A stretch of DNA of 64,000 nucleotides, from positions 7,661,034 to 7,725,033 of the forward strand of contig NC_082618.1 of the NCBI RefSeq assembly GCF_030936135.1. The letters are read 5' to 3'. A program made the position numbers and the translations under genes. The DNA is from Gavia stellata. Taxonomy: Eukaryota; Chordata; Aves; Gaviiformes; Gaviidae. Under the pieces are notes generated by a model that saw only the letters and a program-made list of their open reading frames with translations, ran no database searches and was not told the origin of the DNA. Below are positions 31,001-46,000 of the stretch, in pieces (within the stretch, counting starts at the first letter, position 1; each line of letters starts with the position of its first letter).

Positions 31001-34000
31001 AACCTCTTCTTCCAAGAGCTTTCTCCACATCGACAGTTAAAACGGCAAGCAGAAGAAGCAGAGCTGTAACGGCCTTTCCTGATAGCAGAGTGGTAGTCTG
31101 GGCAGGCTGAGCAGTCAGGGTTCACCCAAGAAAAGAGGGTCACACTGGCAGCACCAGTAAGGCTGTTCTTCAGATGTAGAAGTTGTCTCTGGCAACAGCC
31201 TCGCTATGCTACTGATGATTGCCGTTCAGCAATCTCCTCCTCCTGAAGTCACTCCACTAAGGTTTGGCATTTCTTGCCAAGCACAACAAAAGGAAAATAA
31301 ATGGGCCAGTCTAGAAGACTGACAGAAGCAGAAATAAATCAGAAAATTAACTGACCCATTAGAGCATCACCACTCAGGTGGCTGCTCGACTACAAGATCT
31401 ATCGCTGCTGGACTTTAAGCCTGTCGGGAACAGCTCTGGATTGCAGCTAGCACCACAACACGGCAGGGCTGCAGGTTTCTGCCTGTGAATTCCACCTGGA
31501 AAGCAGCCCGTGCAATAGCTTTGTGATTGTTCCCCAGAAAAGCTTCAGGCAGAAACACCTCATTGGCCTTGCTGCCTTGGCAACGCTACAAGTAGGGAAG
31601 CATGTGACATATTTAAGGTAATGTATACCCAGCCCCACCCTCACCTGAGTGCAACCCTTCTTTATCTCTGGAACTTTTCCTCAAGCAGAGACCAAATGCT
31701 CTACGGAAGCAAACACACAGGGCTATAGTAAGACAGATAATGAACAAAATACTCACCGCCATCCATAAATGCTTTCAGGGAACTGGTGAGGTCCAACATA
31801 GCTGCAGAGTTTGAAGTGAGTGATGAGGGTAGAGTTAAAGCGCTTCCTATGGATAAGGTGCTGGGACTGACCTTACCATCTACAGAGAAAGATGGTGCAG
31901 AGAAGATATGTCACTGTGACGTTCGTGAGACATGCACCCAGCCCTCAGGCTGCACTTTACTTCCAAGCTGCTCAGAATGACTAATTTTGCTCATAGTCAT
32001 GCTTTGAAAAAGGCCTAAATTAGAGGCCGTTAGGTTTCTTCGCCTCACAGAAGGACTAGTGTGTGCCTCCAACACAGAGCCAACCGCCAGCTTCTGCCTC
32101 TCACCTCCAGTTGTCAGAGGAATTCTGGACCTATACATTTAAGCTCCTACTCCCTGTCTGAAGCAGCAGCAATGACAGACTGTAAGTGATGTCCTACACA
32201 GACTGGAAAGATGAGCACCAGGTCCCCAGGAGCTTGAAGAGCTTGCTAAACCTAGAGGCGTTTGCCATGTAGCTCATCTAGGTCTGAACATAGATAAAAA
32301 GAACAGTTGCCACAATTTTATTTCTGTGTCATTATGAAGTCTGGGGTGTGCTTCACTGCCTAGTAAGAATATGACAGTCATAAGCAGATTTTATTATTTA
32401 CACAACAAAATCCTACTGCTTTGGCAGTGACCATACAGCTGAAAGAGGCAATGGCAAATGCCAGGAAACAAAATCCCTTTAATGCATTGTTGATACCAGA
32501 TCTTCTCGAGTTGGTTTGCTAAGAACTACTATAAGCCTGAAATTTATGGGGGGGGGGGGGGGGGGAAGGTCATGAATGATTTGTATTTTTGTACTCAGCA
32601 ACAAAATTTGCCTACCATAATTTAAGATTTGTTACAAATATACATATGCATCACGTTAGATGGAAAATCTAAATATTTACACCTTTCCCAAGAGACATTG
32701 CACCAAAATGATGTTTTAATCTGCACTTTGTAGAAAGCCAGCTTTGCACCAAAGGCAATTATTTAACATCTTAAGTAACTGCAAAATTGTGTAGGGTTTG
32801 CAGTGCTCTTCAAACCACAAGCAAGAAGCTTTCTATAGTGTGGTCTCATTTCCTCCACCAAAACTTCTCCCAGCCTTGCATTTCTAAGCAGGGCACAGTC
32901 AAACCAGCAGCCTCAGAGTAACCAAGTTTGTTCAGCAATAAGCAAGGAGGCCAAGTACTCTGGGGACTGCTTCCAAACATGAGGTGAAGCTCAGAAGTTA
33001 CTCATTAGGGAATTTTAAAAAGAATAATAAAAAGATATTGCCTCTGTTGCTTGCAACCACCAGATCTGAGCCACTCCTTGCAAGCCTGCCACAGAGCAGC
33101 TAGGAACTGCAAGATAAGTGACAGAGAGCTCTGCTGCATGTTTTTCAGCGACTGCTTCAAACCCAACCCGCACAAAGGGTTTACTAGTTTGAGCGCTGAG
33201 CTGGTGTGGGGGAAGGGAAGAGAAGGAGAATGCTTTAAGTCAAAGCTTATTCTAGCAAAATTTGAGTTATGGGCAGTAATCCTGACTTCCAGCTATCAAC
33301 ATCTTTGACTTGATGTTTTTATACTGAAGAATGGGTATATGCACTTTAACAACAAGGTGTCTGGGTACAACTCAGGACAGAGATGGTATACCCAGTCCAT
33401 AACTACCCTGTATTAACAGCAGATACGAAACGGACTACAGCTTCCCAAGTCCACGTTTCTCCAGCGTCAAGACTTCAAACTCATCTGTACCAGGGGACAC
33501 AACCATTGCCAGAACAGTTACCGTATACGGAGATCATAGGATCAGAGATGCCAGGCAGCTGCTCTTGTGAGGAGGACTACCTTGCAATCAAACTAGTGCT
33601 TTAAAAAAAATCAGTACTTTTAAAGCAGCGTTGGAGTGGCCAGTTGTTGAAACAGTGAGGCAGCAGCTGACTGATTTAAAACTACTGTTGCTTTCCAGAA
33701 TTAAACTGATCTACCATCCTGCTTCTCAGGACAGATTTCCCCTCTCAGGTATACGCAGCCAACAAAAACACATCCCATGGCTCCTGTGAAGGGACCTAAG
33801 ACAGAGGAGACTTGAGAAACTTCTCCCGGCTCTCCACAGAAATCCCAGTTCCCAGTTAAATGAGGGCATACTGCTAGAGCCTTGAGGTTCAGAATAACAT
33901 TTAGCCTGACACCTTCTCAGCCCCGGGGGGCCGAGATCAGCTGTTCGGCACATACCTGAAGGTGGTGCTGGTGAACAGAATCTGTTGGTGGACCCAACAG

Positions 34001-37000
34001 CAGAGATCCCATCTCCTGCAGCCTGCGGAGGGGTGAGAGCCCTCGTGGCGGTCAGAGGGGAGCCCATAGATCGCAGGTCTGCCGTCAGCGGCGGTCCTAT
34101 CTGTGTCTGCACATTCTTTCTTTGCAAAGTGCTGGTGGTCTCCAGGCTGGCACAGGAGCTCGATATGGACGTAGGCATACTTGTGACCGGCACAGAACCC
34201 CTTTGTGCACAAGAAACAGGTCCTGCTACGTTCTCCGTTTTGACAATGGTTCCAATGGTGTGATTCAGAAGTCCACAAGTCGCTGGGGGCGTGAGGGGCC
34301 GAGGCCACGTTTGCCGATGAGACAAAACAGGTATTGTGTTACCAGATCCAACTAGCCTCTGGGAGTCAGTCAACTGTGCTGAAGATTCGGATGAAACGCC
34401 ATAGAAATGAGGACCGTTTACTTTAATGTCAGAGGCTGTCGGTCCATTTGAAGTCCCGCAAGAAGACACCTTCTTGGATTTATCTATACAAGAACTGCAG
34501 TTGACATCTTCCTGTGACAGAGTCTGCTGGGATTGCGAGGAGCTCAAGGAATTCTGTGTGGTAATCCCTGAGGTGCAGGATGACATGGAATAGAGGGAAG
34601 GTGTGGGTGCCTTGTCAGCTGCCTGATAAGGGTTGGCGAGTGAGCCGTCTGCCACAATAACAGGCTTAATATCAGCCTTCTCTGTTTGTTCAGAGTCCCA
34701 AAGCGAAGTCATCTGCTTAGCAGATAAATGTTTCAATATGCTGCACTGGAGCGCAACAACACTACAGAGCCACTGGGAGGAAGAAAAAAGTGCAGGTTAG
34801 CTCCACAGGCAGACAGCACTCCAAGCCTCAACAGTTATTCCATCGTACACCCAGCTCAAAGAAATACAGCTGCCTCACTGTCTTGCTGACTGCTCAGATG
34901 CAGCCTAGAACTACAGCATCTGCTCTGACCCTCATCTAAAATCAGGAGAAAGCTTTGTCCAGAGGTACAAAAGTGCAACCAAAATTAGGTACTGTTTATC
35001 TCCGTGCTGGGGACAGTACACAGAGGAGCTGACGTTAAAGGAGGGAGAAGGCAGCAGACGCACTTCCTCACCCCCAAACTCTTCCCTCTCTTCACCCATT
35101 AAGTGTTGCAACTCTCCAGCTAGTTACAAAAATATCTTTCACTAATATGGGCTTCTATCCAAAAACAATCTTCCAACTTACTCTGTAGCATGCTGGAAAG
35201 AAATGCTTATCTACCTCACTCTATAGGGAGTCACCTGCCAAAGCTGAGTGGAGAGCACCTTTCCTTTTACACAACGTAGAGGAAAACGAAAAGATTTATT
35301 CAAAGTTTTAAGCCCCATAATGAATGTGCACCTGCCACATAGAAGAACCCCGCCTGAGCTAACAGAAGGACTCGACTACACCACTGATTGCAAAGCAACA
35401 TGCCTTCACATTGTGGAATCTGGCAAGAAGTTTCTTACAAGATTTAAACACTCATTTGACCTTGATTTAAAAGTCCAATTCTGTCAGCAATAAAAAGCAG
35501 CCCAGAAATGTGACGCTAACATACAAATAAAGGTGTCAGAGAGCAGCCTTACATAATCGAAGTGGAAAGTATTTCCCCTCAGCCAGGAAATAAAAATGAC
35601 ATCTAGATATAAAGCCCTCGACTCCACTCTTAAGGCCAGAAGACCATTTCACCACTACCCTGAAGTGTCAAACGAGGAGTTTTACATTTCACCTGGAAAG
35701 TCAAAATGAAGTTTTAATGGGCAAGGGTGTCAGAGAGAAGACAAGCTATCACCTTCAGACATGATTTTGAGACTGGTTTCCTAGACAACTGCTCTGATCA
35801 CAACTAAAATGGAAGAGGATCTTTGTACCAAAGCAACTACAGACAGAGTCCAAGCATTTGACTTCATTTACCTCCTGTTGTTCTGTCTGGCTGGCTAAGT
35901 GCTCAGTGTTCAAAAGGTGCTTCTGCAAGGGTTCCTCAGGGATCCCGTTACAGATCAGCTCGCCATCTCTAATTGCTGCAGGCGCAAGTAACGGGGGCGG
36001 AAGCCGGTATTGGGACTTTATAGCATCAGGAACCTACATTGTAGAGAAAGAAGATCACACATGAGAACAATTACTCAAGATGACTAGTCAAACAAAGTGC
36101 CTAACCAGCACTACACTTCGTGTTTGCTGTTTTCTGACCTAAAGGAACCCTGTAGACAGTACATTAGAAGTTTCAAGGACTGAGTACTTTAAATTGATGC
36201 AGCTACGCTGAAATTGATAGGTTTTATTCCCTTAGGTCAGGCACGACTTCAGCACAATGTGGTGGCTACAGCATAAAAGAAGTCACGCAAAAAAGGCCAA
36301 GTAAGAAGGGAAACCTGTATGGCATTTTTCAGGCATTCTGGCAGCAAATACTCTTTGGGGCTTAACACAGAACATGCAGCAGCCCCAATTCTGACTGTAG
36401 AGCCGCCTTCAGGAGGTTTTGTGTTGTACTTTCTATGCTTGTGCTAGATTTAAAGGCTTATTTGTAATAGCTGAGCCTTATGGTTGGTGGAAAAAGAGCT
36501 TTTTAAATCCTATACATAGTGAAAAGTAACTGCTGACTCCCAGACCTCTCACCAACACATTGACTCAGCCCCCACCCTCCTCCTCCTGCCCCAAGAGGCT
36601 ATCCCTTACAGGGTGTGCTGGTTTCCCTTCCAAACCAGAATACATACATGGGGATTTTCACCGACACCTACTTGTTTACACATACCTTCAAACCTTTTCT
36701 CTTTCCCGACTGAAGAACTCTGCGATTCGGAGGATGTTTCTTATGGATTCGGTTTAAGAAATCCACTTTGACAACATGCTGAGATATGGTGTCCTGGAAC
36801 CGGTCAAATACTCGGCACCGATTACTCAGGGTCAAGTTCTTCTGGTTCAGCTGGGTGATCAGATAATGCCACAGGAGTTAGGGATCTGCAGGTCACTCTA
36901 ATGTACCCTAAGACTTTCATAATGCCTCGTAGCACTGGCAGTACAGCATCAGCTCAGCTTTAGACTATTTGTTTCCTGCAGCACTAACCATTTCTGTTAA

Positions 37001-40000
37001 AGGGCACATTGCTGGAGATGAATACAAAAGCATTTAGAGGCCTACTAAGCAGCATCAATGCTCTCAGAAGCAGTTTGTCTGGGCGCAAGCCCTTTGTTTC
37101 AGCCCCCTGTTTCCTGAGTATTTAGTCTCAAGTACACTGCTTTTCCACAAATGGAAACTCCCCTTGGAATGAAAGTTTTTTGGGTTAAGCATGCAAAGAA
37201 TTACTTCCCCTATTTGTAGCACTGTGCTGCTTTGTATCACAGTTCTGGAAGCTCATCTAGATCTTATGGAGTCCAGTCCGAAAACTAGACAAGCTGTCAG
37301 TGAGCCACAATCTGAGCTGTCAGCTTCAGTTACAGGAAGGAGTTCCCCCATCTTTATATTTTATTGCAGATAGCAGCATCATATTCCTTTGGAGAGAGCG
37401 TTGCTTGCAGCAGGAGCTTTACAAGCGTTACAGGGAGCCGTAAGAGCTCAGAAGCTGTTTTACATTTGTTGTACTTTGTCCTTTAATGGACCTGCCAGGT
37501 TCCACTCCAGCATCCGGTTACCATACTGCAATCATAGTCCTGCTTACCACCACATGTTCTATGTGATTTGGGCACATCCATCTACCCAGAGGCATGGCAG
37601 TAAGCGGTGGCTCCAGACAGTCCATGTGGAACAGGAGTGGGCAATAATCACACTGGATTAGAGGTGCCACTCTGCAACTCCTGTAAAGAGAAAGCTATAT
37701 CTTATTTCCCATACAGAATATTGAGTATAAACCGAACATGCAGGCAAGCTCGGCTAACCACTTTAGCTTATCTTTCCCCACCAATTCCCCTACGCTACAT
37801 TACTTGCATCTAAAATTAGGCTTCAGATCTGTAACTTAATCTATATGGACCTTCTGTAAGACCCGCTTAAGGCAAAAGGACTTGCCCATGCACATGAGGG
37901 TTTCTCGGTGCAAAAGAGGTACCCTGGCAGGAAGAGATGCCATTGCTGGAAAGCTGTAAGCACCTATCAGATTCATATAAGCAACTTCTCAAGTTGACCT
38001 TGTGCATTAGTTTTGAGTGGCTTTGTTTAGAGCAAAATTCAGAGACCAAAAGGAAATCTCAGATTTAGGATATTACAATTTTCCTCAGATGAGTCTTGTG
38101 TGAAGCTGGGACATTTACTTCAACAAGATGTTCTCAGAACAAGTCTCAAACTCCAGAAAGTCACTACATCCGATTCCCCAGGCTTTAAAGAAGTCTTCAC
38201 TCTACGACAAAGTCATCAGCTGTTCTCCACAAAAGCCCACCTGAGTCTCCAGCCCACTTCCAGAAACTCACTCTGACTGGTTTCCTGAAATAAAGTTTTT
38301 CATTTTCACCAACATTTTGAACTGGGATTTATCTGTGCATTTTTTATGCTGTTATAAAAACCATCAGTATTTTGCACTAGTTTTCAGATTTACTATTTCA
38401 GCACAATATTCCTATTCCCCTTGGGCTTGTATCTCTTTTCAGTGGATTTTTATTTCCTAAAGATCACCTCCTGGCATACTTCCTTCACAAACCATAAACA
38501 AATATCTCCATTTTCTAAACCACCATCACTTTAGAATTTTTCTTAGTAGAAAAATACTGAAGACAAGATGGCTTACTCTCTTCAGGCTACATTTTAAAAC
38601 CTTTACAGCCATACAAGGCTGCAGAAGCTACACCTATACTTGTCATGGTTAAACATCTGTTATTTAGCAAAGATGATTATTCCCCCATTTGTTTAGAGGA
38701 TTGTAAGCAACTAATGAAGGAGAATGGGAAAGGGAACAGGTCATCTACTTTTTTCAGCAAGGACTTTGCTCCTGTGAAGGGTGCAGCTACACCAAACAGC
38801 TTCCCTGGAAAAGTCAAGTACCTGTTGCATGTGAAGCAGACTTTCACCGGCAAGGGAACCAAACCATTGTGGTCTAACTCGTGTTGTGCTTTCTTGACAT
38901 TCTTTCCTGTGGTTTCTTCCTTTCTCCTCCTCTTACTAGTACCTGAAAGTAAATTTTAAAAGGCTTTGGGTTACCCACATAGCAGAGATTTGCTTTCTGG
39001 TAGATACACATAACCATCTCAGGCAGAGGCAAACAGAAAAGGCAGAGAGCTGCTTAAGGAACCCTTATCAACCACTAAATCTAGCCTTAAGTGGCAGAGA
39101 CTGTCTTTAAAGGCAGGCATATCTTATACTTAATAATTTCAGTGACATCCTATACATTAAGTCATTACTTTGTTACTAGATTATCATATGATAAATCAAA
39201 ATAAACTACTCTGACAATTGGAATTTTTTTCTTCAGATTGATGATCTGAGGTGACCACAACAAGCCCCATCACAAGTGCTGACGGAGGTGTAGTGTGTAG
39301 TAGCAGTATCCCCACAGCTCACATCTGAAAGAGGCCACCTGCTGTTGGACAGCCGGAGAAGGACATGGGGTACTTCTGTACCCTCTGCTTTCACCAGTGA
39401 GCATCACTGGAGCCACAACTACCAGGGAGTCAAGAGGGAAAAGAGGCAAAATGGCAGCAGGATGCAACTGCGGACATCTTCACCAACACTAGACAAGCCA
39501 TCGCTCACCTGGAAGTGCTGTGGTGCAGGTCAGTTCATTCGGCAACTGGAACTGCGTTGGGTTCCTTTCCATGGCAGCAGCAATAAGAAGCTCAAAGGGT
39601 CGCTTCAGCTGGGGCTGCCCACAGTCCATTTCTGCAATGGCAGAGTCATCATCCACGTCAATTATGTCCTCATCGACATCATTCTGCTCTGAGTTGGGGG
39701 TCTCGGTGCTGGCATTGGATGTGGGAGTGCCAGGCCGGCTTGCTCTCCTTTCCAAGATCCTGGCATGCGCATTAGCCCTGATGCTGCTGCTAGACCTGTC
39801 CAACAGGTCTGCGTCACTGGTGGGGGAGGTGGTCCTTTTCCCAGATTTGTCCACCAATCCATTTACCTGCCCCAGCTCTTTCTTCTGTTCCCGCTTCTGC
39901 ACGACATGAACAGGCAGGCTTATCATGGAGGCCACAAACAAAGCACATCAACCTTTACAAATATGCAATCGAAGACAAACAGCATCTGAAAAGGCTTGAG

Positions 40001-43000
40001 CCACTTACTACAACTTCCCCTGTGAAGTCATTAGAGCTTTGACCTAGCAAAACCAATTTGATTGTAGCTAACATACAGATGACAAAACAGCTGAAGGGAA
40101 CCAAGCATGGGAAAGAAAATTAGCATGTCTCTCTCCTTTCAGGATAGCCCTATTTGAGTCCAGATCAGGACAACGTTTCACTGCATCTAGTCTCAAATAC
40201 TTAACAAATCAGACAACTCTGTTTACTTTGCTAGCCAACACTGAGAAACTCCACAGTCGATGCGGTCTATTAACCCTGGCAGTGCATCCAAACCCATTAC
40301 GGAACGAGAAGGTCAGCTTGAAAATACAAGCACAATATCCAAACAACACTCTGCTATCTCTTGATGACAGGAATCTTAAACAAGGTGGGCAGGGAGAACT
40401 GCAGCAGAGGAAAACAATACATTGCGATCACCACAAGATCCATTTTGCAACAGGAGGGGACGCTGCACAGCCTTGTACAGGCAACTCTGCACTGCTCCAG
40501 TGCCTGACAGCACCACCAATATGGATGAACCAATCTACTCGATCACTAAAATGGTCTGTAAAAGGAGCAAAGTATTATCAGGTGATTTTTAATACAGAAA
40601 AGTTGGGAATTTTTTCTTTTTTTAATCTCTTTTTAAATTTATTTTGTTATTATTTTTTGAATTTGCAACCTTCATATTTACTGTTGGCAGATGGCTGAAC
40701 AGTACCCTGAAAACACAAAAAGGCGATCGCTTCAGGAACAAAAGGCTGAGCACACAGTTTTCTTCTTCCAATCTGTTTTGAGTGTCACTTCAAGGGAACA
40801 GTTGCTAGATAGTTTGGTGCAGTTTCTAAACCCTCTACTACGCAGTCTTATGTAGTCACAGCAAGATGATGTTTACATTGTGCAAGACAGCTTCCTGGAG
40901 AAAGAGCATCAAGGGAAAAAAGACAAGCCACAACCTTGCCCAATCATCTCCTCCCCATCCTGTTCAACAGCCCAGGAAATCATAACTCACTGTGATTTCA
41001 CCCTCTGCTGATGTGCAACTGCTGTGAAGTCACACTTCTAAAAAACACACACTAACCAGAATCACAGCCCTGATGCCAAAGCTGCATTAACACGATTCCT
41101 GGTTTGCCTGTAGACAGCTCACCTCCTCGAGCATGGGAGCCATTCCCACTCCCTCTGTGCCTCAGCTCTCCCTCCTTTCCAGAAGTGGTGGGGAAGGAAA
41201 ACAGTTTAAAAGGCACAGCTTGACAAGAACATATCAGGCACTTCAGTTTTGGTTCCTAGTAGCGAGGTTAAAAATACCAGGAGGGTCTCTTCAAGACCCC
41301 TTAGTTTTCTTTAAGACTGTTCCTAACAAAGCCTTTGAAACTGCGAGCACAAAGAGCAACTCTGGTGGTATATATGTACACATTAAGGGGAGAGGGAGGT
41401 ATAAAACACAGGGTTCATGTTTCAAATGGACAGTAGGAAGGGCAGGGATCATGTCTGTTACGAAAGGCTTTACCTTGCGGCGTACAGTGCAGCGGTGACA
41501 CATCCACTCCCCTGGAGGCAGCATTTCCTCACTGAGCGGAGGGTTGCTACAAGAGAAATACAAAGCAACACTTTACTGTTATTTCTGGAACGCCTCTTCT
41601 CACATATACGCAGCCTGAGTTAGGGTAGCTCTGCAGGTTCCATTCCCAGGCACTTCCTCCTTTTCTTCACAGTGATGCTCCCTGGTTTCGCTCCCCCATA
41701 CATCCACCTAGCAAGACACCTCTAAGAAGCTAGTCTTCCATGACACCCATCTCGTCTCCACGATGCAGCATGCTCCACAGTTTCAGAGGACAGTCTTAGA
41801 ATTGAATAGCAAAGATAAAGGGAAGATTCACTTGTGTGCAACCCATACCTCCCCCCTAACACCAACACCTCCTTAAATAACTCGATTACTCCATGTAAGA
41901 GTACACAGATTGCTTTGCAGTAAGCACAGTCATACATCTAGGTATTTCCATCCCTTGAATTTGCAGTGCGAGTCCAACTGAACAAGCTGCCATGAAGTCT
42001 ACACACTGCTTCCCATGTACTCCATCCCTGGGCACACTTAATGGTGGAAACCACTTTCTATCTTAAGACAACCCAAATACTCTTAAAAAGTGTCACCATA
42101 TACAGCTTGCCTTGGCTATGAAGCGCAAGATACATCCTACTCATATGGATCTGCACTTACTATAAAAGCTGTATCACATCAAAATGACATTCTCATTTTG
42201 ATGCTAGAAATAAACCAAAGCAAATTAGATGAAGGAGTAAGGACTATTTTGAGAAACACTTTTCTTCAGTTAAAAGCAGAGCAGCATATGTTAGATGATA
42301 CACTTTCCTTACAGATCCTAGTACTAGCTCAAGTACTTTCCAACACCTCTTTATCATTAAGATTTGTTATTTCAGCAAACTGCTGACTGTTGCAGGAAAA
42401 GCATACATGCTGTCAGATAAACAGCTAGTTACCGTGCAGCGTGGCTTTAAGATACACTTTAAAAAAAGTTCTGCCTACTGATGCTAGAGACAGCTGCATA
42501 GCAAGCCTGCTCCCTTGCACTGAACACTCAATGGATGCACTGTTGCAGGACCTGGAAGCTCCATTTCCCACTGCCTGGGAAATGGGTTACAAGGGATCCA
42601 GCTGGGACTGACTGGGTTACAAGGTGATCACGCAGTAGTGCGGCCACATTGGCAACGAGCTTACAAGACCGGCCCAAGAAGCCACATGAGCATGGGCAGC
42701 CAGACTGAGGTTCACTTCAGGAGTCTCTATACTGTTTGTTGCACCTACAGACAAATATCAAACCAAATCCAAGTTAAACTTTAAGATTCCTCCAGCGCTG
42801 ACAAGCCAGAGAGGATAAGATGCATCTTTGTTGGCCAGTAAGAGCTGTGCTTTGTGGCAAAGGGAGAGGCTGCCTTCCTTGAGAATCCTGCTCCTAGCAC
42901 AGGGAAATGGCACAGGATCCCAGCCCAGGCTCCCAAGCTTGAGCTGTAAAAACAAACACGCTTCCTTTGTTTAAACAGAGTCCCGGCGAGCCTTGCCCCG

Positions 43001-46000
43001 AGCACGCCAGCGTGCCGACAGAAAGCCTCCGCAGGTACCGCAGCCATTCAGGGTCACGCTCGGTCTTGCAACACTGTGCCTGGAAGACTGAAGGATGAAC
43101 ACAGCAAGAACCAAACTGGTAATAACCTCAGCATTTCTGGTGTCAGGCTCTGGGGAATTCAGTAGAGCCAACACATCTGGCAGCCATTTTGAGGAGGAGT
43201 GCAGAATTTCAGAGGCCTCTGTGTTCCAGGCACTTCAGAAACACAGCGCTCTGCATATATGCGCAAACATACCTGCAAGCTTATGTTTCTCATTTCCTGA
43301 AGGACTTGGATGAACAAGAGATCAGGCTCTAGACGAGAGCACCAGAGTCTGTACTACTGGCTGCCTTACATGAAGTCTCAAACGTTTGGCTGAAGCAGTA
43401 ACTCCCCCCTGCCCCAAACTAATCTTTTGCAAATAGAAGCGGGGAAGGGGGGTGGAAGGAGGAGAGTAACAAATGATCCCCACGTGCTCGCTGCAGCGTA
43501 AATCCATTCTGAGTCCCGAGGTGGATCCTGCAATAGCTCAGGTTTTACTCCTGCTAGAAACCGAGCTCTTAGATCTGCAGGTACAGCTAGTATGGACTTA
43601 TCTGGCCCATTTCCCCCTCCCCTCCCAGCGCCCCAGGGGAAAAAACCCTACAGACTTTGATTTGTTCGTAGTGAATTTTAGCGCTCTGAAGCTACCGACG
43701 AACGTGCCTGAACCGCTGGAAACACGTCTGCCCCATTCCAATGCACGCGCAGCGTGCCAGGGATCCACGCGCTGCCAGATGCCTCCGGTTATTTGTTTTA
43801 ACTGTTACCTCCATCTTACGCATTTTACAATAAAACAATTAATACCACGGTGAATCTTGAGAGATGCCTAGCAGAGTCAGAACAGGTTTCCTCTCCAGTG
43901 TATACGCTATTGTCCCATTTGTTATGTTTGAACTATATGCTCAACAAGCATGAGATCCTACATACGCCGTACTTTTAAATGACAGCTTAGAGAAGCATTT
44001 TAATGAATGCTGCTACCCAAAGGCCTGTGGAAAGATTAGTTTCAGACCAGCAGCAAGGTTTTAGCTCTCCGACTAGCCTCCTGAGTTTTTTGCTTGCTGT
44101 CAGGGCCTAACTGCTATAGCAAGTGTATTAAAAGACTGATTCTGCTTCTCCTGGTTAATGAACTGTTCATCAAGGCAGCTCACTGCACTAACAAAGACTG
44201 ATGAATGCTGTTCCTGCACTGCTGGCCTCTCCGCAAGCAGAGAGCATTTCCTGGGTCTTAGCATAAAGCCAGGGAAGCACTAAAGAATGTGGTTTTAATT
44301 GACTAGTTATGACCACATTCTTCAACCTTTTACTGTAAGCATAAGAGAAACTGATTTTTAAATCTGAACAAGATACTTGATCTTCATAACCAAGGTAAGA
44401 ATTAGCACTTTGGCGGGAGCACCCCGGCCGCTTTCTCCCTATCTTTCATAGGTTCATTAGCATGCAGATCTCCAGCGCTAGTGTTTGCTGCCAACAGGAC
44501 CTGGAATTGTACAGCACCAACTTTATCTTCAGTTACAACACATCTCCTTTCAACTACACACCAATCAATTATACCGTTCTGTATAATTTAGCTGAATCTT
44601 CATTTCAGAAAGTTTCCCCTTTTGTCATCACAGACAAGAATGGTGGCCAGCGCTATTTTACCTGGAAGGTTTGGTGTGACCCGAATCAAATCTGCTCAGC
44701 AGAACACACACGTTTCTGAATTTAAGACAAAGATAGCTCCGAAAAAGTGAGTCTGACTTTCAAGGTTAGTATCTATACAAACACCTGGAAGACCAACTCA
44801 TACAAAGCCTCTGAAAATTAAAGGAGATGTTTATCACTGCCTATTCAAAAGCCATTACACTGATACAAAGTCACTTGCCATAATACTAGTCTTGTGACTT
44901 TTTCTAAAGAAGTTAAGTGGCGTCTCCTGAAATTCATACCAGATTTGTGTTGTCAAGACTTGCTCTTGTAAACTTTTGGACTAGCTCCCACGGTCAGAAC
45001 ATTATGCAAAGCCTCCCTTAAATAAAATGTAAACGGCTACGATGAAATCAAAACTCTTCAAGAGTTATCTGTATATTAGAAGTTTTTATCAAGCAAACAA
45101 TAGCATGAAGCCACTTAGCTTTTCAATTTCACACTCTGGAGCTCTCATACATCAGATGCCTGTTGTTAGTCTAAATCCTGTAATTACTCTTCACTTTGCT
45201 GACCTCAATAAATAAGTAAACAAACGCTCAAAGGAATGGCATCTTCTTCAATACAAACAGGGCCATAGCTCTCAAAGGAACCAGTTATAAGCAAACCTGA
45301 AGTTATTTACACATGGCATTCCTGGGGGCCATCTTGCGTCAACAGCACGTTGACACTGCTGAGCACACGCTCTGGACCCACCAGGCTACAGCCAGCTATC
45401 AGGCTGGGGCAATGGTGGCAGGAAAACAAACCAGTGTCTGGTGAAGCTTTCCTGAATAACTTTGTCTTTCATGTCAGTTGTTTTCAACAATCGAACTTAG
45501 ATTTTTTTTTTTCCTGTGCGGGGGGCAACAGTAACCCCATGAAAAAATGTAGCAAAGAACATTTTTCCTTCTCAGAAATCTAATTAGCTTACCAAGACTC
45601 AATGACAGGCTTATGAAGGATGCCGGTTATGTTTGCCAGTTAGGCAAAGGAAGAAGGCTTTTGGCCCTTCTGTTGGACTCCTATTTATCCCAGTGATGGA
45701 CAGAGCTACAGCTGTTCTACCAGCTTCATAAAGAACAAGGCTCCCTGGCTTCCTACAGCAGGGCCTCAATGGCAGCCGTAACTAAAACAAACCAGGAAAC
45801 CAACCTCACTGTCAGTGCATCACAAGCGCCCCATTGAGAAACAGAGAACGTTGCATCATTTACAAATTCAGTTCTCTGAAACAGTTTTACTGCGCCCAAG
45901 TTACACGCTTCTGGTCACAGCTGCTCCAAAACCCTGCAGGAGGAGGACACCTGGAAGCCAGTGCTGGGAGCCTCTACCTTATACATAATAAAACCACACG

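Larger units (their letters stand above)
25043..41473 (-). other. PHF12: PHF12 introns 3-14
   Basis: Twelve introns of about 0.55-2.1 kb between the exons listed. All have GT-AG ends. Apart from a G18 run at 32548-32565 and a 24-bp duplication near 29151-29204, I recognise nothing in them. Confidence 0.75.
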
